This document shows positions 6,753 through 11,370 of a stretch of 11,370 nt of DNA, piece after piece. Position numbers and translations under genes: made by a program. Numbering within the stretch: position 1 is the first letter of the stretch; every line of letters starts with the position of its first letter. The stretch covers positions 6,565-17,934 of the forward strand of contig DPVW01000286.1 in the NCBI GenBank assembly GCA_003529325.1, read 5' to 3'. The notes beneath the pieces were generated by a model. It had not been told where the DNA came from. It saw only the letters and a program-made list of their open reading frames with translations, and ran no database searches. The DNA comes from Candidatus Latescibacterota bacterium (GTDB lineage Bacteria; Latescibacterota; UBA2968; UBA8231).

Positions 6753-9284
6753 ATGCTGGGACGGGGCAAGGCCAATCAGGAGATCGAAGAATATCGTGAT
6801 CTGATTGAAACACCGACGGAATTCGCCGACGGCTTCACGAGCAAAGCCATCATCGGGGTTCTGTTTGTCGCTTTCATCATGATTCCGGGGAACATGTACC
6901 TCAGTCTCATGGTCGGCGGTTCTTTGGGTGCGGCGGCGGAATGGGTGACGATCATCCTCTTCGCCGAAATCACGAAACGCTCCTTCACTTCATTGACGAA
7001 ACAGGAAGTCTACGTCCTTTACTACGTCGCGGCGGGTCTTATCGCTGCCGAGACGGGCGCCTTCGAAGGATTGTTGTGGAACCAGTACCTGCGTCAGTCG
7101 CCCCCGGCGCAACAATTCGGCATTGCCAACCTGATTCCCGACTGGTGGGCACCCCCCCTCGAGTCGCCGGCGCTACTGCAACGCACGTTCCTGCATCAGG
7201 ATTGGCTCGTTCCAATCGGGATCCTGTTGGCACATTTCGTGATTTCACGCGTGTCCTGGTTCACCATGGCGTACGTGTTGTTTCGCGTCAATTCAGACTA
7301 CGAGCGTCTGCCCTTCCCCTTCGCCCCCGTCGCTGCCCAGGGCGCCACGGCGCTGGCGGAGACGACGCAGGGCGTCGAGTCCTGGCGCTGGCGAGTGTTT
7401 TCCGCCGGAGCTATGATCGGCCTCGTTTTTGGCGTGCTCTACGTGGCAATCCCGGCGATCTCCGGCGCTTTGCTCACCGAGCCGATCCAACTGATCCCTA
7501 TTCCCTTTGTCGATTTCACCCAAATCACGGGGAACTTCATCCCCGCCACGCCCTTGGGATTTACCGCCCACCTGGGACCGATTTTCGCCGGTCTCGTCAT
7601 GCCCTTCTGGGGTGTCATGGGCACATTCTTAGGTGTCGTCGCCCATTCGATTGCCAATCCCATCCTGCACGATCTCGGCTATCTGCAGATCTGGCAGCCG
7701 GGCATGGGCGCAATTGAGACCTTCTTCGTCAACTCCGTCGATTTCTGGATGAGTTTCGGCATCGGTACGACCGCGGCAATTGCCATCATCGGTATCTGGC
7801 AGGTGGTACAAGGCGTGCGGGGCGCGGCGGTGCACAAGGCGGCTGGGGGCAAAGGTCGTACCTGGACGGTACCGGAGGGGCGTGGTGATTTTCCGATCTG
7901 GGTGGCATTGGCGCTGTATGCAGTCGCCTCAGCCGGACTGATGATCATCGCCTGGATTTTTCTGCCCTCCTTCGCCCGTTTCATCGGCTTCTTCCTGTTC
8001 TTCGCCTTCATCTTTACCCCATTCCAGTCTTTCGTAAATGCACGTCTGGTGGGTATGGTAGGCCAGACGATTTCGATCCCGTATGTGCGCGAGGCGACGA
8101 TCATTCTGTCCGGATACCAGGGCGTCGATATCTGGTTTATGCCATTTCCCCTGGGTAACTACGGAGCGCAGACACAGAAATTCCGCGAGATCGAACTGAC
8201 GGGGACGACATTCACGAGCATCATCAAGGCCGAGATCGTGATGGTGCCCATCGTGCTTTTCGCCACCTTCCTGTATTCGTCCTACATCTGGAAACTGGCG
8301 CCGATCCCATCAGCCTCCTACCCCTTTGCGCAGGTCATGTGGCGTCTGCGGGCCTTGCAGACCTGCATCTGGTTTACGGGAACCCTTAAGAGCGAGATGC
8401 ACGTCGCCCCCGATCGTGAGGAAGCTACCTGGATTCCGTCGAACCTGGTGGAAGGGGAGTGGTGGTACTGGCGGGTGCGTGCTGTAGAGGGCGAGTGGGT
8501 CGACTCGGGCGGATCCCAAGGCGCGGCAGGGCCCTGGTCTTCCACCCACGCATTCTATACCCACTTTGGTGCCGGCGAGCCAGAGGAGGTTTCCGCCATG
8601 CCCCCTGGAGCACTGATGGGGGCCGACGCTTCCGCTCGCACACTCAGGGCTCGTGCATTTGACACCAGTGCCCGGGACGAAGGGGCAGCACGGATTCAAG
8701 TGCGTGGCCTCGGTCCTAGTATGCGCTCCCTCCCAGGAGCAATCGCTCTGATCAGCGACGCCCTGGACGACACCAGTGGCATCGCGGCGCTGGTCTCCGG
8801 TGTGGAGCCGGTCATCGGCCTGGCCGCGACGCCCCGACCGAAGTTGCGTGCCACCTCCGACGATGCCCTGCCTGAGGGTTGGGTCTACTACTTCTCCGTC
8901 GACACCGATCCGAATTTCTCCAGCCCCTGGATCCAGCGGTCTTCCGACGAGTCGTGGTTATTCCGAGCCATCAAGCCGAATATCATCGCCGCCGGAACGG
9001 TGGTAGGCCTTGGCAGCTACATTCTACTATCGGTGCTGGGGCTGCCGGTGCTGCTCGTATTCGGCTACGTCCGCGCGCTGACGACGATCCCGCACTGGAT
9101 GGTGACGGAGGTCATCGGTGCCATGCTTGCCCGCTACTATTTCAACAAGAAGTATGGCAAAAAGCAGTGGCGTACCTATGCCCCGGTGCTCGCCGTCGGC
9201 TTTGCTTGCGGTATGGCGCTGATGGGGATGGCCTCCATCTCCATCGCTCTGATCCAGAAGTCCGTATCCGTCCTCATCTTCTGA
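6753..9284 (+). CDS. OPT-like (DUF6785-type) polytopic transporter with a fibronectin-III-like insertion
   Basis: An 843-residue integral membrane protein with a dozen or more helices. The first ~540 residues are almost wholly membrane-embedded and include the motif LPFPFAPVAAQGATALAE (~residues 186-203), which recalls the LPFP motif of the oligopeptide transporter (OPT) superfamily. The overall pattern fits the family annotated as DUF6785/DUF6784, seen beside FtsX-like permeases in other bacteria. Residues ~543-740 are a soluble insertion containing WWYWRVRA and GPWSSTHAFYT (typical late strands of a fibronectin-III fold) and, near its end, VYYFSVDTDPNFSSPW (a typical early strand). The protein then returns to the membrane (~741-843). 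Proposed role: secondary transport of a peptide-like or siderophore-like solute; the substrate is unknown. It begins 4 nt after the permease stop, with GAAGCG before the ATG, so the two are translationally linked. The family name is recalled, not searched. Confidence 0.75.
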   Translation: MLGRGKANQEIEEYRDLIETPTEFADGFTSKAIIGVLFVAFIMIPGNMYLSLMVGGSLGAAAEWVTIILFAEITKRSFTSLTKQEVYVLYYVAAGLIAAETGAFEGLLWNQYLRQSPPAQQFGIANLIPDWWAPPLESPALLQRTFLHQDWLVPIGILLAHFVISRVSWFTMAYVLFRVNSDYERLPFPFAPVAAQGATALAETTQGVESWRWRVFSAGAMIGLVFGVLYVAIPAISGALLTEPIQLIPIPFVDFTQITGNFIPATPLGFTAHLGPIFAGLVMPFWGVMGTFLGVVAHSIANPILHDLGYLQIWQPGMGAIETFFVNSVDFWMSFGIGTTAAIAIIGIWQVVQGVRGAAVHKAAGGKGRTWTVPEGRGDFPIWVALALYAVASAGLMIIAWIFLPSFARFIGFFLFFAFIFTPFQSFVNARLVGMVGQTISIPYVREATIILSGYQGVDIWFMPFPLGNYGAQTQKFREIELTGTTFTSIIKAEIVMVPIVLFATFLYSSYIWKLAPIPSASYPFAQVMWRLRALQTCIWFTGTLKSEMHVAPDREEATWIPSNLVEGEWWYWRVRAVEGEWVDSGGSQGAAGPWSSTHAFYTHFGAGEPEEVSAMPPGALMGADASARTLRARAFDTSARDEGAARIQVRGLGPSMRSLPGAIALISDALDDTSGIAALVSGVEPVIGLAATPRPKLRATSDDALPEGWVYYFSVDTDPNFSSPWIQRSSDESWLFRAIKPNIIAAGTVVGLGSYILLSVLGLPVLLVFGYVRALTTIPHWMVTEVIGAMLARYYFNKKYGKKQWRTYAPVLAVGFACGMALMGMASISIALIQKSVSVLIF

Positions 9285-9308
9285 TCTTGCCTCACGCAAC
9301 CGGTCAGG

Positions 9309-9368
9309 GTGGCTGACCCTCACGTGGCTGACTCTCACGGGGGCGCATCTCACGGGGGCGCATCTCAC
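9309..9368 (+). repeat. Four tandem 15-bp units encoding a His every five residues
   Basis: Units at 9309-9323, 9324-9338, 9339-9353 and 9354-9368. Units 1 and 2 differ at one base, units 3 and 4 are identical, and units 2 and 3 share 10 of 15 bases. They encode VADPH, VADSH, GGASH and GGASH. The annotated GTG start lies in unit 1, and unit 2 carries an equivalent GTG. Confidence 0.9.
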
Positions 9369-10388
9369 CACGATTTCAGTTGGCAGGGGGTGCGTCTGCG
9401 CGTTCCATCCGAATGGGAGTTGGGACGTGTCGACGGGGATGCCGATTCCGGTTATGCCCGCCTCGACGACGCGCGCATGGTGCGCGCCGAGGTGGAGTGG
9501 AGAGCTGCGCCCGTACGGGGTGCACGCAGACCGGTCTCCGATCTGGTGGACCGCTACATTGAGCAGTTGCAGAAGAAGGCGGACAAGTCCAGCATGGACT
9601 TCTCCGTGCAGCGTCAGGCAAAATTCCTGCGCGACAAGCGCTGGCTCGAAGGCAGCGAGTATGAGACCTTCATCTGGGAGGCCGACTACCGGGCCTACAA
9701 TCTGGCACGGGCCTGTCCGGAGTGTCAGCGAATCATTTTATTGCGGGTTTTGGCTCCGGTAGGCGAAAATGCGGAGGCTCTCGTCAACGAGGTCTTGCCG
9801 ACACTCGAAGACCATCCGCGCGAAGCCGACCAGGGGAGGACTTTCTGGAGTGTCTACGGCATGCGTTTTCTGCTGCCTGCCGAATTCGTCCTGAGCGATC
9901 ATGAGTTGAAGTCAGGTCACATTCGACTGACATTCGAAAAGGATCGTGGCGATCGGACGCTTCGCATCCATCGTCTGAGCATGGCACAGATGCTGTTGCG
10001 AGAGCGAGACCTGGCCGAATGGTTCCCCTCGTTTTTTCACAAGGACCTGCGCGATTTTAAGCACATTGTAACCGCGGGAGATCCAGGCGAGGCCCAGAGC
10101 GTTCACGGGCACGAGAGTGTCCGCGTCTCCGGGGAACCGCGTAGTCGCTGGCGTCAGATCCTGCGCCCCTTGCCTCTGGTCAACCCGCGCCCACGTCGTT
10201 ATCTGGAGAGCGCCGTTTGGCACTGTCCAGATGAGAATCGTATCTGCGTCGTCGAACACCTATCCAAAAAGCACATGGAGGGTGGCCACGACTTCCTCAA
10301 AGAACTGACCGACGGATATGCTTGCCACTCGCAAAAAACCACGTCTGACGCGCGAAGCGATGATGAACTCGCGACCGGCGCGCAATGA
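9309..10388 (+). CDS. Two-domain soluble protein with His-repeat N-terminus, unknown function
   Basis: A 359-residue protein with no signal peptide or membrane segment, not recognised as a named family. It appears to be two tandem copies of one alpha/beta domain. The first (~24-170) opens WQGVRLRVPSEWELG and contains ARACPECQRIILLRVL (Cys136, Cys139). The second (~177-330) opens WSVYGMRFLLPAEFVL and contains VWHCPDENRICVVEHL (Cys306, Cys313). The strand pattern, with an opening amphipathic 'G-[VM]-[RK]-[LF]-x-[VL]-P-x-[ED]' and a long central helix, recalls Mog1/PsbP-like folds (tentative). The N-terminus is built from four 15-bp repeats giving His at positions 5, 10, 15, 20 and 21. The GTG at 9309 is the first start after the transporter stop (24-nt gap), with AGG touching it. 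A GTG at 9324 in the second repeat is equally possible. Position in the operon suggests a cytoplasmic partner of the transporters. Confidence 0.7.
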   Translation: MADPHVADSHGGASHGGASHHDFSWQGVRLRVPSEWELGRVDGDADSGYARLDDARMVRAEVEWRAAPVRGARRPVSDLVDRYIEQLQKKADKSSMDFSVQRQAKFLRDKRWLEGSEYETFIWEADYRAYNLARACPECQRIILLRVLAPVGENAEALVNEVLPTLEDHPREADQGRTFWSVYGMRFLLPAEFVLSDHELKSGHIRLTFEKDRGDRTLRIHRLSMAQMLLRERDLAEWFPSFFHKDLRDFKHIVTAGDPGEAQSVHGHESVRVSGEPRSRWRQILRPLPLVNPRPRRYLESAVWHCPDENRICVVEHLSKKHMEGGHDFLKELTDGYACHSQKTTSDARSDDELATGAQ

Positions 10389-10713
10389 CCTGCTGAAATG
10401 GGAGAAGACGGAGACTGGCGAAGCGCAGATCAAGGTCGTGCGCCAGGAGACGTGGAAGACAAGACTGTTGTCCAAGGTCTTCTATATCCCCGAAACACGG
10501 ACCATCACCCTGGACGAGGTGGGAACCGAGGTGTGGCAGATGTGTGATGGTCATACTTCGGTAGAGAAGATGATCGACCGACTGCGTCAACGGTACAAGC
10601 TGGATCGCAAGGAGGCGGAGGTGTCGTTGCTGTCCTATCTGAAGACGCTGGGACAGAAGCGTTTCGTCGGCTTTCTGGTGGATGGTGAGAAACCGAAACG
10701 ACGTAAAAAGTGA
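10318..10713 (+). CDS. PqqD-like (RRE-fold) protein
   Basis: A 131-residue protein. Residues ~55-115 match the PqqD fold: a beta hairpin (VFYIPETRTITLDEVG), then TEVWQMCDGHTSVEKMIDRL, then a helical part (DRKEAEVSLLSYLKTLGQKRFV). PqqD-fold domains are the RiPP recognition element that binds leader peptides for a partner enzyme, but many standalone members outside PQQ clusters have no proven role. No pqqA, B, C or E, radical-SAM or other RiPP maturase gene is in the window, so the symbol pqqD is not given. The start at 10318 overlaps the preceding gene by 71 nt. I keep it because the segment LTREAMMNSRPARN resembles the N-terminus I recall from related PqqD-family proteins. Alternatives are the tandem ATGs at 10360/10363. 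The basic tail (KPKRRKK) ends with a stop codon inside the terminator stem. Last gene of the operon. Confidence 0.85.
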   Translation: MLATRKKPRLTREAMMNSRPARNDLLKWEKTETGEAQIKVVRQETWKTRLLSKVFYIPETRTITLDEVGTEVWQMCDGHTSVEKMIDRLRQRYKLDRKEAEVSLLSYLKTLGQKRFVGFLVDGEKPKRRKK

Positions 10714-10733
10714 CTCTGTGAGTCACTTTTTTT
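10705..10733 (+). terminator. Rho-independent terminator of the four-gene operon
   Basis: A perfect 12-bp stem (10705-10716 with 10720-10731; core AGTGACTC/GAGTCACT), a TGT loop and a seven-T run at 10727-10733. The mirror-image A-run at 10705-10709 would also let it act for minus-strand transcripts arriving from the flagellin side. The TGA of the PqqD-like gene (10711-10713) lies within the left arm. Confidence 0.92.
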
Positions 10734-10831
10734 GGCGTTCTCCCTGCTGTCGAAATTTCCCTGTACGTGCTGAAGGCCGGGAATCTTCGATTCCCTTTTG
10801 GCTACTGCGAACGTTACTCCGAAACCAAATC

Positions 10832-11370
10832 CTACTGTAGCAGCGACAGGGCCGTCTGTGGCACGACATTCGCCTCGTCGATGGTTGTGATCGAGGAGCG
10901 TGACGCACTCAGCGTCGCCACCGACGTCGTGTTCAGATTCAGACGTGGCCCGGAGGCACGCATATCGTCTATGGAGATCTCGATGCGGTTGTTGATACCA
11001 TCATCGGGACCCACCTGAAATGACCCACCTGTTCCGGCGTGACGATCATCGTCTGGCCATCTAGATCACCATCGACATAGGAACGGTCGCGTTGGCCACA
11101 TTGGCGCCGGCGATCACCAGGACTCCGAGGCGGTCGAAGTTGGCGACCGCTGTCGTTCCCGTGGCGACGTTGAGGGATGTATCCAGAATCTGACCGACGT
11201 CGATCGTCTGGGTGACGACACCGTTGCCCAGGGTGATCTCCGGATCGTTGCCGCCGTCGACGAACGTGTAGGTCCCCGACGACGCGCCAGAGATCTTGAC
11301 GTTGGATACACCGCTGGTGTTGCTGGCGGTAATCACCGTCGACGCCGTGTCGATCGAATTACCGAAACCG
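10832..11370 (-). pseudogene. Flagellin gene remnant, frameshifted and 3'-truncated
   Basis: Read on the minus strand from the right edge, three successive frames give one continuous flagellin-like sequence. Frame 1 (11370-11061) has ASNTSGVSNVKISGA, TYTFVDGGNDPEITLGNG and ANFDRLGVLV, typical of the flagellin hook-IN/D2-D3 region. Frame 2 (about 11087-11030) has RSYVDGDLDGQTMIVT. Frame 3 (about 11038-10832) has AGTGGSFQVGPDDGINNRIE, IDDMRASG and LNLNTTSVATLSASRSSITT, the D1 C-terminal helix region. Each junction is explained by loss of one base. After TIDEA the sequence diverges to a stop, and no frame downstream shows the conserved C-terminal D0 helix with its A-x-QNR motif. The product would not polymerise. 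The 5' part lies beyond the window, so whether that end is intact is unknown. The ~98 bp between it and the operon terminator (10734-10831) hold nothing I recognise. Sequencing error is the main alternative for the frameshifts. Confidence 0.8.

Noticed and set aside
6155..6775. 206-aa minus-strand ORF over the permease 3' end
   Set aside because: Antisense shadow in GC-rich coding DNA; no recognisable motif, and the sense frame has FtsX motifs.
6941..7717. 258-aa plus-strand ORF inside the OPT-like transporter gene
   Set aside because: Arg/His/Pro-rich out-of-frame translation with no domain; it is a shadow of the membrane protein frame, which has clear helices.
10318..10713. Assigning the symbol pqqD and a PQQ biosynthesis role
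   Set aside because: Fold match only; none of the other PQQ genes is present, and most PqqD-like proteins outside such clusters serve other roles.
10832..11370. Intact flagellin or adhesin gene
   Set aside because: Needs three frames to read through and lacks the D0 C-terminus; the visible part is flagellin-like, not adhesin-like.
1..11370. tRNA, rRNA, CRISPR array, insertion sequence or riboswitch
   Set aside because: No cloverleaf, rRNA motif, regularly spaced repeats, transposase motif or terminal inverted repeats were seen by eye; a covariance-model scan was not possible.

Overview
The window is GC-rich, densely coded DNA from a Gram-negative bacterium. The supports are a Sec signal peptide feeding a large periplasmic ectodomain, a MacB/FtsX-type permease, a GT-C glycosyltransferase and a flagellin relic. 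A gammaproteobacterium or another proteobacterium is my best guess, but the sequence does not settle the taxonomy.

Layout. (1) Minus strand, 1-731: a small coiled-coil membrane protein followed by the N-terminal part of a GT39-like polytopic glycosyltransferase that runs off the left edge. (2) A 134-bp divergent spacer (732-865), then a two-gene plus-strand unit, 866-1768: a NusG domain II protein directly abutting a Gx transporter / heptaprenyl diphosphate synthase component I-like membrane protein. (3) A 150-bp spacer with a GC-rich direct repeat and a weak candidate promoter. (4) The main plus-strand operon, 1919-10713, four tightly packed genes: a 1609-residue fusion of a degenerate M28-peptidase-like periplasmic ectodomain to an FtsX/MacB-type permease; an 843-residue OPT-like (DUF6785-type) transporter with a ~200-residue fibronectin-III-like insertion; a 359-residue soluble protein made of two similar halves with a His-repeat N-terminus; and a 131-residue PqqD-like (RRE-fold) protein. 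A perfect 12-bp hairpin plus T-run terminator overlaps the last stop codon. (5) Minus strand, 10832-11370: the 3' part of a flagellin gene broken by two frameshifts and lacking the C-terminal D0 helix.

The four-gene operon is the notable part. It pairs an orphan ABC-type permease (no ATPase in the window, and the operon is closed by a terminator) with a second large transporter, a two-domain soluble protein and a standalone PqqD-like protein. There is no pyrroloquinoline quinone or radical-SAM gene here. Spacing of 4 and 24 nt and a 71-nt overlap indicate co-expression. A peptide- or envelope-directed transport/processing complex is a reasonable inference, but the substrate is unknown.
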